Shown: positions 17,179 through 25,726 of the stretch, piece after piece
Position numbering within the stretch: position 1 is the first letter of the stretch
Layout of the letters: the number at the start of each line of letters is the position of its first letter
NCBI GenBank assembly: GCA_964556895.1
Contig: CAZKYC010000006.1
Location: forward strand, 1-64,000
DNA length: 64,000 nt
DNA from: Hinthialibacter sp964556895
Lineage (GTDB): Bacteria; Hinthialibacterota; Hinthialibacteria; Hinthialibacterales; Hinthialibacteraceae
Reading direction: 5' to 3'
Notes under the pieces: generated by a model
The model's input: only the letters and a program-made list of their open reading frames with translations
Told to the model about the DNA's origin: nothing
Database searches by the model: none
Program-made: the position numbers and the translations under genes

Positions 17179-18216
17179 TTAGGGGTGTAAGATGACTTTC
17201 ATCAACCCGGGTTCATTGGCATGGAGACGATTAAACCATGACGCGCCTTCATTGAGCGGCGCTACGGCGCTCATCAGCGGTTCGACCTGGATAGCGCCGC
17301 TGGCGATCAGGTCTAAGCAAGCGGGATACTCGCCCTTAGACGCGCACGACCCTTGCAGCCGAATCTCGCGCGTAACGACCGATTGCAACGGCAGTTCAAT
17401 GGTCGGAGACAGGTTGCCCACGATGGTTACCGCCCCGCCCTTTCGCACCGATTGAATGGCGGTCTTCACTGGCTCTGTGGCGCCGACGGCTTCGATGGCG
17501 ACGTCAGCGCCGCGGCCTTCGGTCATGCCTTGGATTTTCTGCACGACAGAATCATCACTCGCCAGCAGACCTTCACTGGCGCCCAGAGACTTGGCGAGAT
17601 GGAGTTTGGTTTCATCCAAGTCGACAGCAATCACCAAACCGCACCCAGCAGCGCGCAGCGCCTGGACCACCAATAGCCCGATCATACCAACTCCCACCAC
17701 CACCGCCGTATCATTCAAAGAGACTGGCGTGATCTCAACTGCGTGAACAGCGATAGAGACAGGTTCCACAAAAGCCGCCTGCTCAAATGAGATCGTATCC
17801 GGCAAACGGTAGACGATGCGTTCTGGTACGGCCAAATAATCGGCGAAGGCGCCATGACGGCGGTAGTCTTCACACGAAACGCCCAACACCCGCCTGTCGT
17901 CGCAGAGGTTGATCTCGCCGCGTCGGCAATGCCAGCAGGCGCCGCAATAGACGGTCGAGTCAAAGGTCACCCGGTCGCCAGGTTTCCACGATGTCACTTT
18001 CGGGCCAACGCCTTCAATCACGCCAGAGGCTTCATGTCCCATCACGATCGGCGGGCGGCGACGCCCGGTCGAGCCGTCCATACCGTGGATGTCGCTGCCG
18101 CAGATTCCGCAGGCTTTGACGGCGATCAACACGTCGTCTTCAGCCAACTCGGGCTTGGGTATGTCTTGGATTTCGAACTGATTGTATTCTTTGAGAAATA
18201 GCGCTTTCATCGTCAT
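17179..18216 (-). CDS. Zinc-dependent medium-chain alcohol/polyol dehydrogenase
   Basis: A 345-aa MDR protein resembling L-threonine, sorbitol and galactitol-1-phosphate dehydrogenases. It has the catalytic zinc site CGICGSD and GHEASGVI, the four-Cys structural zinc lobe (YCGACWHCRRGEINLC) and the nucleotide fold VVVGVGMIGLLVVQAL. Two start codons are possible (MTM); the first lies 3 bp after AAAGGA and overlaps the upstream stop as ATGA, which suggests translational coupling to the remnant gene at 18213. With the SDR gene it likely forms a two-step sugar or polyol oxidation module. Confidence 0.9.
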   Translation of the reverse strand: MTMKALFLKEYNQFEIQDIPKPELAEDDVLIAVKACGICGSDIHGMDGSTGRRRPPIVMGHEASGVIEGVGPKVTSWKPGDRVTFDSTVYCGACWHCRRGEINLCDDRRVLGVSCEDYRRHGAFADYLAVPERIVYRLPDTISFEQAAFVEPVSIAVHAVEITPVSLNDTAVVVGVGMIGLLVVQALRAAGCGLVIAVDLDETKLHLAKSLGASEGLLASDDSVVQKIQGMTEGRGADVAIEAVGATEPVKTAIQSVRKGGAVTIVGNLSPTIELPLQSVVTREIRLQGSCASKGEYPACLDLIASGAIQVEPLMSAVAPLNEGASWFNRLHANEPGLMKVILHP

Positions 18217-18629
18217 TTGTCCTTTACGCCTGGCATGGTACGCGGCCCGATGGATTCAACATCAATTGGCTTAAACCCAAGCCAAAACGCTGGTGAATTT
18301 TCTATCAAGCGAAAATCATTATTATCAACATTAACACACATCGGGTCGGCGTAGATTGAATTGCGGTTTTTCCCTTGTTTTCGCCATTCCTCAATCGACA
18401 TTCCATTGAATTTAACATCGCTCAGCGGTTGAGTGGGATTATAAAACACGTTCCAATCCATGGTAAACGTGCGGTTGACTGCGGCGAAAGCGCGGCGGGC
18501 GCTCTTACCCGAAGCGTCATCGCTGCCGTCAGGCGAAACATAGACGGCTGTCTCTCTTGCCGCAAATGGCGAAGCAATGATGAGTTGAACTATCAAAATG
18601 ATTAGTGATGTTTTGAATAAAAGGCGCAT
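18213..18629 (-). pseudogene. Internally deleted remnant of a right-handed beta-helix (pectate-lyase-like) protein
   Basis: 138 aa. Residues 1-23 are a signal peptide, followed by ETAVYVSPDGSDDASGKSAR, the usual opening of secreted beta-helix proteins. Then, without the expected several hundred residues of helix repeats, it jumps at about residue 50 to a typical C-terminal end of the same family (TMDWNVFYNP, SIYADPMCVNVDNNDFRL, ENSPAFWLGFKPIDVESIG). The reading frame is kept across the join. I read this as an in-frame deletion derivative. It could be a real degenerate gene or a misassembly. It remains translationally coupled to the dehydrogenase gene. Confidence 0.7.
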
Positions 18630-18748
18630 TCAAATTTCCCTAAATCAACCCAATGATGTGAGATACCATCTAGTTTGCCAGAAATATGCGATAGAGGAAA
18701 GTTAGAGAATCGTTGAACGTACTACTTATGCGTGGGTAAACAGAATGA

Positions 18749-20089
18749 TTAAACGTCTTCGGGTATCACATACGGTTCGCGATAGTTGCGTTTGACAAGT
18801 TGGTTGGCCTCGTCATTGTCAATAAAGCGTTCTGTAACAGAGTCAAAGTGTAGTTTTTGGTTGCCAACCCGGTGTGAAACACTGGCCAGGTGAATCAACG
18901 CCGCGCTGTAATGACCAACTTCGATATCTGCATTGGGTTTGTTGCGTGAGCGGATACAATCAATAAAGTTTTTCTTGTGGGGGTCAGGATTTTGAAAATC
19001 AGGAAAGCGCCCCGGTTCCTCATCGACCACTTCGCCGTCATTTGAGAAGACCTGCCAGCCGCCGCCGTGGCGCCCCATCATCATCATGCCCTTCGTTCCG
19101 TAGAGTTCGATTCGGGTCGCGCTTTGAAACCACAGTGGGAACGAGTCGCCCATGCGAATTTCACTGGGCGTCTTTTTCATATAGGGAGACCACTGGGTCA
19201 GTTCAAATGTCATGACTAGGTCATCGCCGTATTCGTACGTCGTCGCCAGAGTATCGGGCGTTTCACGGTCGTCTTTGAACGCGAGCTTTCCGCCGCTGCT
19301 ATGCACAGCAGTGGGATGATCTTTGCCGATTAACATGCGGGCGAGGTCAAGCTGATGAGCGCCGTCGTCGGCGAGGTCGTCAGCGGTGAAATCCCAAAAC
19401 ATTTTCCATCCGCTGACCACGTCTTTGTTATATGGACGCATCGGCGCCGGCCCCAGCCAGTAGTCATAATTGAAGCCGTCCGGCGGGTCGCCATTGGGCC
19501 CGATGGTGAACGGGCCGCCGGGTTTCATATTGAACACTTTGCAAAGATGGATGCCGCCCAGTTTTCCGCGTTGAATATACTCCAACGCTTTGTGGTTATA
19601 GGCGGCGCTGCGATTTTGGGTTCCGCATTGCACGACGCGTTTGTATTTGCGCGCGGCTTCGACCATCTTGCGGCCTTCCCAGATGTTGTGGGAAATCGGC
19701 TTTTCGACGTAGACGTCCTTGCCCGCCTGACAGGCGAATACCGTCGCAGGGCCGTGCCAATGGTCGGGGGTGGCGATGATGACCGCGTCGATGTCTTTAT
19801 CGTCAAACGCGTCGTTCATTTCAGGCGAGAGGATCGGTTTTTGATCGCGGGCGTTTTCTATAAATGCCGCCATGTCATGCAGCGCCTTGCGGTTCTGGTT
19901 TACATCGCACAGCATCTTGATGTCAATATCGTCCCACTTGAGAAAGCCGCGCAGCAAACTGGTGTTGCGCCCGCCGACGCCGATGCCTGCGATGACAATG
20001 CGGTCATTGGCGCCAATGACGCGTGTTGATTGGGCGGCGGAAAAGGCGGCGGCGGATGAAGTGGCTATAAATATTCGTCGTTTCATCAC
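18749..20089 (-). CDS. Tat-type Gfo/Idh/MocA family oxidoreductase
   Basis: 446 aa. KRRIFIATSSAAAFSAA at the N-terminus looks like a Tat-type signal. It is followed by the NAD(P)-binding fold (RIVIAGIGVGGRNTS), the IIATPDHWHGPATVFACQAG segment, the catalytic lysine motif VEKPIS, and CGTQNRS. The C-terminal half has the WLGPAPMRPYN and DDGAHQLDLAR elements seen in the large group of secreted Planctomycetota/Lentisphaerota members. The likely role is redox modification of a sugar or glycan with a bound cofactor; the substrate is unknown. The downstream gene is the SDR/ADH cluster, ~120 bp away. Confidence 0.93.
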   Translation of the reverse strand: MMKRRIFIATSSAAAFSAAQSTRVIGANDRIVIAGIGVGGRNTSLLRGFLKWDDIDIKMLCDVNQNRKALHDMAAFIENARDQKPILSPEMNDAFDDKDIDAVIIATPDHWHGPATVFACQAGKDVYVEKPISHNIWEGRKMVEAARKYKRVVQCGTQNRSAAYNHKALEYIQRGKLGGIHLCKVFNMKPGGPFTIGPNGDPPDGFNYDYWLGPAPMRPYNKDVVSGWKMFWDFTADDLADDGAHQLDLARMLIGKDHPTAVHSSGGKLAFKDDRETPDTLATTYEYGDDLVMTFELTQWSPYMKKTPSEIRMGDSFPLWFQSATRIELYGTKGMMMMGRHGGGWQVFSNDGEVVDEEPGRFPDFQNPDPHKKNFIDCIRSRNKPNADIEVGHYSAALIHLASVSHRVGNQKLHFDSVTERFIDNDEANQLVKRNYREPYVIPEDV

Positions 20090-20102
20090 GCCGCCTCATT
20101 TC

Positions 20103-20375
20103 TTATTTTCGTAGTAGAGCGCTGGAAAGCAGGCCAAACGAAACGCCTGAGGCCAGGAAGCAAACGCCTCCGGGCATCAGCTGGCCTACAACACAAGCAA
20201 AAAGGCCAAACACCAAACTTAATATGCCAACAATTATAGAACCAAAGCAGGCTAAGCCTGTTAGCCCTTCGGGAGAAATCGTCAATAAGTTACCAACAAA
20301 AGCCCGAATCATTACAAGAACGCCAACAACTACAACCAGGGCCAGTCCTGCCATTGCCATTGGATAAAGTTCCAT
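20103..20375 (-). CDS. Small hydrophobic membrane protein, unknown
   Basis: 90 aa with about three hydrophobic segments (MAGLALVVVVGVLVMI, FGSIIVGILSLVFGLFAC, VCFLASGVSFGLLSSAL) and short loops. I do not recognise a family. It starts right after a GGGGGG-rich tract that may act as ribosome site and ends 13 bp before the oxidoreductase start, so it may be the first gene of that unit. Confidence 0.6.
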   Translation of the reverse strand: MELYPMAMAGLALVVVVGVLVMIRAFVGNLLTISPEGLTGLACFGSIIVGILSLVFGLFACVVGQLMPGGVCFLASGVSFGLLSSALLRK

Positions 20376-20405
20376 GTCTCCCCCCCTCTCAACAAGTAAT
20401 TGTTT

Positions 20406-20810
20406 TTACGCCACTGACTTTGCTCCGGCTTCGGCGACGGCATGGTCTTTTTCTACGGTGTCGCCTGACACGCCGATGGCGCCGATGATCTCACCGTCTG
20501 TATTCTTGATGGGAACGCCGCCGGGAAAAGTGATCAATCCGCCGTTTGAGTGTTCAATGCAATACAAGGCGCCGCCCGGCTGTGACAGTTCGCCAATAGC
20601 GCCGGTGTTCATATCAAAGAAGCGCGCGGTCTTGGCTTTTTTGATTGAGATATCAATCGAGCCCAACCAGGCGCCGTCCATGCGCGCGAAGGCTTTGAGG
20701 TTTGCGCCAGCGTCGACGATGGCGATGTCCATCTTGGCGTCGAGTTCTTTGGATTTTTCAATCGCTGCGGTGACGGCGTTGCGGGCTTGTTCGAGAGTAA
20801 TATCAGACAT
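20406..20810 (-). CDS. GlcG/HbpS-family (DUF336) heme-binding-like protein
   Basis: 134 aa from ATG 20810, which has GGAGGGAA upstream; an in-frame extension to 20870 looks like leader. The family hallmarks are visible: LEQARNAVTAAIEKS, MDIAIVDAGANLKAFARMDGAW, SQPGGALYCIEHSNGG, FPGGVPIKNTDGEIIGAIGVSG. GlcG-type proteins bind small ligands or heme and often sit in glycolate or diol catabolic loci; the specific role here is unknown. It is cytoplasmic, with no signal peptide. Confidence 0.92.
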   Translation of the reverse strand: MSDITLEQARNAVTAAIEKSKELDAKMDIAIVDAGANLKAFARMDGAWLGSIDISIKKAKTARFFDMNTGAIGELSQPGGALYCIEHSNGGLITFPGGVPIKNTDGEIIGAIGVSGDTVEKDHAVAEAGAKSVA

Positions 20811-20894
20811 GATTCTACTTCCCTCCATTTGGTATGGGGCATAGTGTACCGAAGCGGTCAACAATGTCAAACGAAAACACTCAAATCGACAAAA

Positions 20895-23210
20895 TCATTC
20901 TAAATACACCGAGACTTCAGACAGGCCGATGTTGGGGCCGCCGGGTTTGACGCTGGTTATCACAACTTGAAGCGAGTGTATTGGCGTTTCGTTAATCTCA
21001 ATGACAAGCCCCTGAGACGCATCGTCTAACAAGGTTCCGAATGTGTATTGTATGTGGTCATTGATTAAGACCACGCCGCCAAATATCTGGTCTTGAAGGT
21101 TGGGGCGGTCGAATAGTTGGATCCGGTTTGCCTGTTGGGGTTCGTCCCACTCCAGCCTCAGCCAGGCGTTGGCGCCTTCGCCAGCGCTGGCCCATTCGGC
21201 GCTTGGATTGGCGGGCGCCCCTTCGATAAAACCATCTGCCGCCGCTTGGGGCGAATAGCCAACAAACCTTGAACTGGCAGTCACCCTCGCGCTTAACGCA
21301 AGGTTGTCGCTTTTGTTTGGTCGATTTTCTCTATAGTCATAGCGAACCCTACTATCGCCGGATGATTGAAAGACCGCGATTTCAGCAAAGCCAATGTTGG
21401 GGCTGCCAGGCTTCACTTGGTTGACAATGACTTTCATTGAAGTGATCTGTTTCGGCTCAAACCTCACTTCATATCCAATCTGGGCGGTGTTTTCCAACAC
21501 GAAAAACGGGGTAAAACTGTAATCCGAGAAAAACAGCATTCCGCCATAAATTTGGTCTTCCGAATTGGGTCGGTCATACAACTGAACACAGTCAACGGTT
21601 TGAGTTGCGTCCCAAATCAATTTGGCCCAGGCGCCTTCTTTTTCGCCGTTGCTGGTCCATTCAAATTCCACCGGGCCGGGGTGGCCTGCGACGATACCGT
21701 CATTAATGGCGTACTGTTTTGAGTTGCCATAGGTCGAACTGACTTCCGCCCGGGCAAGCAAGGCGACATTATCCGGAAAGAACAAGCGGCCTTGGTTTTT
21801 GTCATAATCGGCTTTCACAACAAAGCATGTTAATAAAACTGCAACCACAAATAGCGGAACAACGACATGGATTTTTTGTGTCTTCGCGTTTCTGGACGAG
21901 ACAGGCGAAACCGCCGCCAGGCACGGCAATACAGAAATCAAAAAGCGGTAGTCTTCGCCCGATTCTCCCACCGCGAGAATGAGAATTGACGTCGCTGTAA
22001 AGAAGATGAGAATCCACGCCTCACTGCCCCAAAATCGCCACGACGGTTTGAGAAGGAATTGCCGCAACGCCGTCACAAAACAAATCAACAGAATCGCGCC
22101 TGAGAGCCGGGCGGTAATCACATAGACAGACAGCCAGGGGTGGTTGGCTGGCATCGGTTTCGCGATTCCCGCCTGGAGTGGCATGACCACATCATGCACC
22201 ATCGGCTTAAACAGTTCAGCGATGCGGTCAAGCGTATGTTTTGCGCTGATGAATGGGTTTTCGAGTATGAATTGGATGATTTCTGATTTGAGTTGATTGC
22301 TGGCATGAATATGGCGCGGGTTGTTGTATTGCTTCCAGCCGTATTCGAGTTCGACAGCGGTTTCTGGCAGCGGATAGACTGGCTCCCAACAACGGCGCAG
22401 GTTAAATCCGCTGTTGTTTGACGCGAGAACTTGCCCGTCATTATACAAATACAGTTTCAAGTGCCACCCGCCGCTTAATAGAAGAATAGGGATCAAGAAC
22501 AATATACAAAGACGCCACTTTTTTTGTGACAACCGGATCACTGAAAAAACAATCAAGAACGGAAGAAGAACAAATACAAACGGACGCGCGGTTTCAACGA
22601 AGGCGAGGCACAATCCGCTTAGCAGCGCCAATAGGGATGAATAGAGCGCGCCGCTGGCTTCTTCACTCGCTTGTCTCAGCGTGAACAGATAGAGCAAGAA
22701 AAAACACGGGACCCAGAGATCATAAATCTGTGGGTTCAACGGATGAATCTTGACCGTCGCCCAAACAAATACCATCGCCTGGGCGGCGCTCCACCAGTAG
22801 CCCGCCATTCCTCGTTTAAACGCAACGATCGCAATAAAAAACGAAAAGAACACCAAGGCTCGATATAGATAAATCGTGACGAGCTCAAAGCCGCCGCTCA
22901 GACGGTACGATAGAATCTCAAGCCCGGCGATAATGGGTGGGATTGGCACGCGCAAGTCGCGATAAAACGCTTGAATTTCGTCCCACGATTGGCAAATCTC
23001 GATAAACTCGTCTTCGGCGTACACCCAACTCCAGGTGAACGACGGGGCGCTGTTGCCATACCGCGCCATCGGCAATGCAAAGGCGCAGAACAACACCACC
23101 ACAAGCGCCAAATGCAGCGACGGCCTCATCCAGAGCGGTAAACTTGAGCACTCTGGTTGAGGCGGTTGGGTATTCGGCTTACTATGAGTCTCCAGGTTCT
23201 GTTCAGCCAT
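20895..23210 (-). CDS. Polytopic membrane protein (GT-C-like) with two C-terminal discoidin-like domains
   Basis: 771 aa. After a Pro-rich cytoplasmic start, about ten to eleven hydrophobic helices span residues ~30-480; the first large loop has WAYAEDEF-like acidic residues (WVYAEDEFIEICQSWDE), reminiscent of GT-C glycosyltransferases that use lipid-linked sugars. Residues ~490-620 and ~640-770 are two homologous beta-sandwich repeats (both with DRPN..DQI(Y/F)GG and VKPG(S/G)PNIG(F/L)(A/S)E), resembling F5/8C-like DUF7402 domains. The tails would face the extracytoplasmic side and could bind glycans. A transferase function is inferred from topology only. Confidence 0.7.
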   Translation of the reverse strand: MAEQNLETHSKPNTQPPQPECSSLPLWMRPSLHLALVVVLFCAFALPMARYGNSAPSFTWSWVYAEDEFIEICQSWDEIQAFYRDLRVPIPPIIAGLEILSYRLSGGFELVTIYLYRALVFFSFFIAIVAFKRGMAGYWWSAAQAMVFVWATVKIHPLNPQIYDLWVPCFFLLYLFTLRQASEEASGALYSSLLALLSGLCLAFVETARPFVFVLLPFLIVFSVIRLSQKKWRLCILFLIPILLLSGGWHLKLYLYNDGQVLASNNSGFNLRRCWEPVYPLPETAVELEYGWKQYNNPRHIHASNQLKSEIIQFILENPFISAKHTLDRIAELFKPMVHDVVMPLQAGIAKPMPANHPWLSVYVITARLSGAILLICFVTALRQFLLKPSWRFWGSEAWILIFFTATSILILAVGESGEDYRFLISVLPCLAAVSPVSSRNAKTQKIHVVVPLFVVAVLLTCFVVKADYDKNQGRLFFPDNVALLARAEVSSTYGNSKQYAINDGIVAGHPGPVEFEWTSNGEKEGAWAKLIWDATQTVDCVQLYDRPNSEDQIYGGMLFFSDYSFTPFFVLENTAQIGYEVRFEPKQITSMKVIVNQVKPGSPNIGFAEIAVFQSSGDSRVRYDYRENRPNKSDNLALSARVTASSRFVGYSPQAAADGFIEGAPANPSAEWASAGEGANAWLRLEWDEPQQANRIQLFDRPNLQDQIFGGVVLINDHIQYTFGTLLDDASQGLVIEINETPIHSLQVVITSVKPGGPNIGLSEVSVYLE

Positions 23211-23318
23211 CTCGCTCTCTATGTATCAAGGCATGGCGCGGCTGGCAAGAGCTAGACGCAGGCAAGATATTTATTGATAATGAAATTCATACATCCATCT
23301 ACCTGGGGAGCAAAGACC

Positions 23319-25232
23319 ATGAACCAACCGCTAAACCGGCGCCAGTTTATCGCCCACTCGGGCGCAGCCGTCACCAGCAGCGCCCTGTTAATGAACCACG
23401 CTCACGCCGCCCACCACGAGCGGCCCAATATTCTCTGGATCACCAGCGAAGATAACGGCCCCCAGATGGGTTGTTATGGCGACAAATTCGCCGATACGCC
23501 TACCCTCGACGCGCTCGCCAAGAAGAGCCTACTGTATGTGAACGCCTGGTCGACGGCGCCGGTCTGCGCTCCCGCTCGCACCACCATCATCTCTGGGATG
23601 TACCCGCCTTGCACAGGCTCGGAGCACATGCGCAGCACATCGGTGCTTCCGTCTGGATATAAAATGTATCCTCAATACCTGCGCGAGGCAGGCTATTACT
23701 GCACCAACAATGTCAAAGAAGATTACAACCTCGAAAAACCCGGCAAAGTCTGGGACGACTCAAGCAAAAAAGCCCATTTTCGCAACCGAAAAGAGGGACA
23801 GCCCTTCTTCGCGATTTTTAACTTCACTACCACTCATGAAAGCCAAATACGCAAGCGCCCGCATGAACAAGTTCACGATCCGAAGAAAGTACCCATTCCG
23901 GCCTATCACCCAGATGTCCCTGAAGTACGCCAGGATTGGGCGCAGTATTATGACAAAATGACCGAGATGGACGGCCAGGCGGGCGAGATACTCGCCCAAC
24001 TCGAAGAAGACGGCCTCACCGAAAACACCATCATCTTTTACTACGGCGACCACGGCCCGGGCATGCCGCGCGGCAAGCGCTGGCCCTATAACTCTGGGCT
24101 TAAGGTCCCGATGATTGTTCACATCCCTGAGAAATATAAACACCTGCGACCGCCTGATTATCAAACGGGCGGCGCCTCAGACCGCCTGGTCGGGTTTATC
24201 GACCTTGCTCAAACCGTGTTGAGCCTGGCTGGACTCAAACCGCCCCAACACATGCAGGGCCACGCCTTCGCGGGTCAATACACTGAAGACGCGCCCCAAC
24301 TCGCCTACGCGTTTCGGGGACGCATGGACGAGCGCTATGACATGGTGCGCACGGTTCGCGACAAGCGTTATGTTTACCTGCGCCATTACATGCCCCATAA
24401 AGTGTACGGCCAATATCTGGCCTATATGTTCCAGACCCCGACCACACAGGTTTGGAAGAAGATGTATGACCAGGGCAAACTCGACCCTCCCCAAACCTAC
24501 TTCTGGGAAACCAAACCGCAGGAAGAATTGTATGACCTAGAGAACGACCCTGATGAAGTCCATAACCTGGCTGACTCGCCCGCCCACCAGGCGATATTAG
24601 CGAAACTGCGCAAGGCCAATCGCGATCATCTGATCAAAATTCGCGACGTTGGCTTTTTGCCTGAAGGCGAGATTCACGAACGCGCCCAAGGCTCGACTCC
24701 GTTCGAGATGTCGCGCAGTGACGAAAACTATCCAATCGAAAAGATCCTAAACGCCGCTGAGGTCGCATCCTCTGTCGGCAAGTATGAGGCTCAACTCAAC
24801 TCGCTCGCCAACCCGGGCGAATTTGATCAAGTTGTCAGCCACTTCTCTGATGACGATAGCGCGGTGCGCTATTGGGCGGCGATGGGCGTACTCATGCGCG
24901 GTAAGGCCGCCGTCAATGCAGCGAAGAAACACTTACATAACGCCCTACAAGACGCATCGCCTTACGTCGCTTCCATCGCGGCGGAAGCGTTGGGCCGCTA
25001 TGGAAACAAGAGTGATGTAGACAAGGCGCTGCCTGTGTTAGAAAAATGGTCGAACATTAAGTCACACAGCGCCTTTGCGGCGATGGTTGCGCTAAACGCT
25101 TTGGTTGAGATTGGCGATCAAGCCAGTTCGATCAAGCCAGCGTTGGCCAAGATGGAACGCGAAGACAAAAACGTCCCCGCGCGCTCTCGCGGTTATGTAG
25201 GGCGGTTAATGAAAACCATTCTTGGTGAGTGA
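23319..25232 (+). CDS. Tat-exported arylsulfatase-like sulfatase with C-terminal HEAT-repeat domain
   Basis: 637 aa from ATG 23319 (GGGGAG upstream); an upstream in-frame ATG at 23274 lacks a ribosome site. LNRRQFIAHSGAAV is a Tat signal. The sulfatase core has metal residues in ITSEDNGPQMGCYG and the FGly motif C83-A-P-A-R (CxPxR), so a formylglycine-generating enzyme is needed for activity. Metal-site GDHGPGMPRGKRW and ELYDLENDPDEVHNLA are also present. After ~residue 490 there is an added helical tail (DDDSAVRYWAAMGVL, DASPYVASIAAEALGRYG) resembling HEAT repeats. It likely removes sulfate from algal or animal glycans. Confidence 0.95.
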   Translation: MNQPLNRRQFIAHSGAAVTSSALLMNHAHAAHHERPNILWITSEDNGPQMGCYGDKFADTPTLDALAKKSLLYVNAWSTAPVCAPARTTIISGMYPPCTGSEHMRSTSVLPSGYKMYPQYLREAGYYCTNNVKEDYNLEKPGKVWDDSSKKAHFRNRKEGQPFFAIFNFTTTHESQIRKRPHEQVHDPKKVPIPAYHPDVPEVRQDWAQYYDKMTEMDGQAGEILAQLEEDGLTENTIIFYYGDHGPGMPRGKRWPYNSGLKVPMIVHIPEKYKHLRPPDYQTGGASDRLVGFIDLAQTVLSLAGLKPPQHMQGHAFAGQYTEDAPQLAYAFRGRMDERYDMVRTVRDKRYVYLRHYMPHKVYGQYLAYMFQTPTTQVWKKMYDQGKLDPPQTYFWETKPQEELYDLENDPDEVHNLADSPAHQAILAKLRKANRDHLIKIRDVGFLPEGEIHERAQGSTPFEMSRSDENYPIEKILNAAEVASSVGKYEAQLNSLANPGEFDQVVSHFSDDDSAVRYWAAMGVLMRGKAAVNAAKKHLHNALQDASPYVASIAAEALGRYGNKSDVDKALPVLEKWSNIKSHSAFAAMVALNALVEIGDQASSIKPALAKMEREDKNVPARSRGYVGRLMKTILGE

Positions 25233-25244
25233 TCTATGAATTTT

Positions 25245-25327
25245 GGGGAGGGCGAACCTCCTGGTGAGCCGCGATAACAAGAAAATGGTTTGATCTTTTT
25301 CGGCTCGTCGGGAGACTCGCCCTCCCC
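25245..25327. repeat. Family-C long hairpin element copy 2, between convergent genes
   Basis: Outer arms GGGGAGGGCGA and TCGCCCTCCCC pair perfectly; inward, CCTCCTGGTGAGCCG pairs mostly with CGGCTCGTCGGGAG. It fills the 104-bp gap between the sulfatase and the convergent 124-aa gene, and likely terminates both. The right half matches 10427-10454. Confidence 0.8.
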
Positions 25328-25336
25328 ATGTTTCAG

Positions 25337-25711
25337 CTATATCGACGGTGAGAAAAAATAAAAAACCAGCCAGTCGATGCGGCCGCGTTTGACGAAGTAC
25401 ATACCCGAAAAACGCATCACCTCTTTGATCCTGGCTCGATACTCCGGTTTATAACAATGGGTCGGGCATTGTTTGCACTTAGGTTTGGGGTCATAGGGGC
25501 AATGACGAACTCTGGCGCAGGCGTACTCGTATAAATCGCTGCACTCACCACATAATTCGCCTTTCGGCGTGTTATGGTTTTTTTGGCAATAGACGAGGAT
25601 AAACGCCTCTAATACTTTACGGTTTTTTTTATAGACGCGCTCATCGACTTTGCCCGTGCGCCGGGTCAACGATGCCGCGTCAAGCGGTTTTGAGCGAAAA
25701 AATTGCAGCAT
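25337..25711 (-). CDS. Nitrous-oxide-stimulated promoter family (PF11756) Cys-rich protein
   Basis: 124 aa. Its pattern of CGECSDLYEYACARVRHCPY, then KPKCKQCPTHCYKPEYRARI and KEVMRFSGMYFV matches the small cysteine-rich family named after a nitrous-oxide-stimulated promoter. The spaced Cys residues could bind a metal or Fe-S cluster. No function is established. It starts 15 bp after the stop of the upstream spermidine-synthase-like gene and is likely co-transcribed with it. Confidence 0.85.
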   Translation of the reverse strand: MLQFFRSKPLDAASLTRRTGKVDERVYKKNRKVLEAFILVYCQKNHNTPKGELCGECSDLYEYACARVRHCPYDPKPKCKQCPTHCYKPEYRARIKEVMRFSGMYFVKRGRIDWLVFYFFSPSI

Positions 25712-25726
25712 AAAAATCCTTGTATC

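Noticed and set aside
19355..20029. 224-aa plus-strand frame inside the Gfo/Idh/MocA gene
   Set aside because: Antisense shadow of a conserved oxidoreductase.
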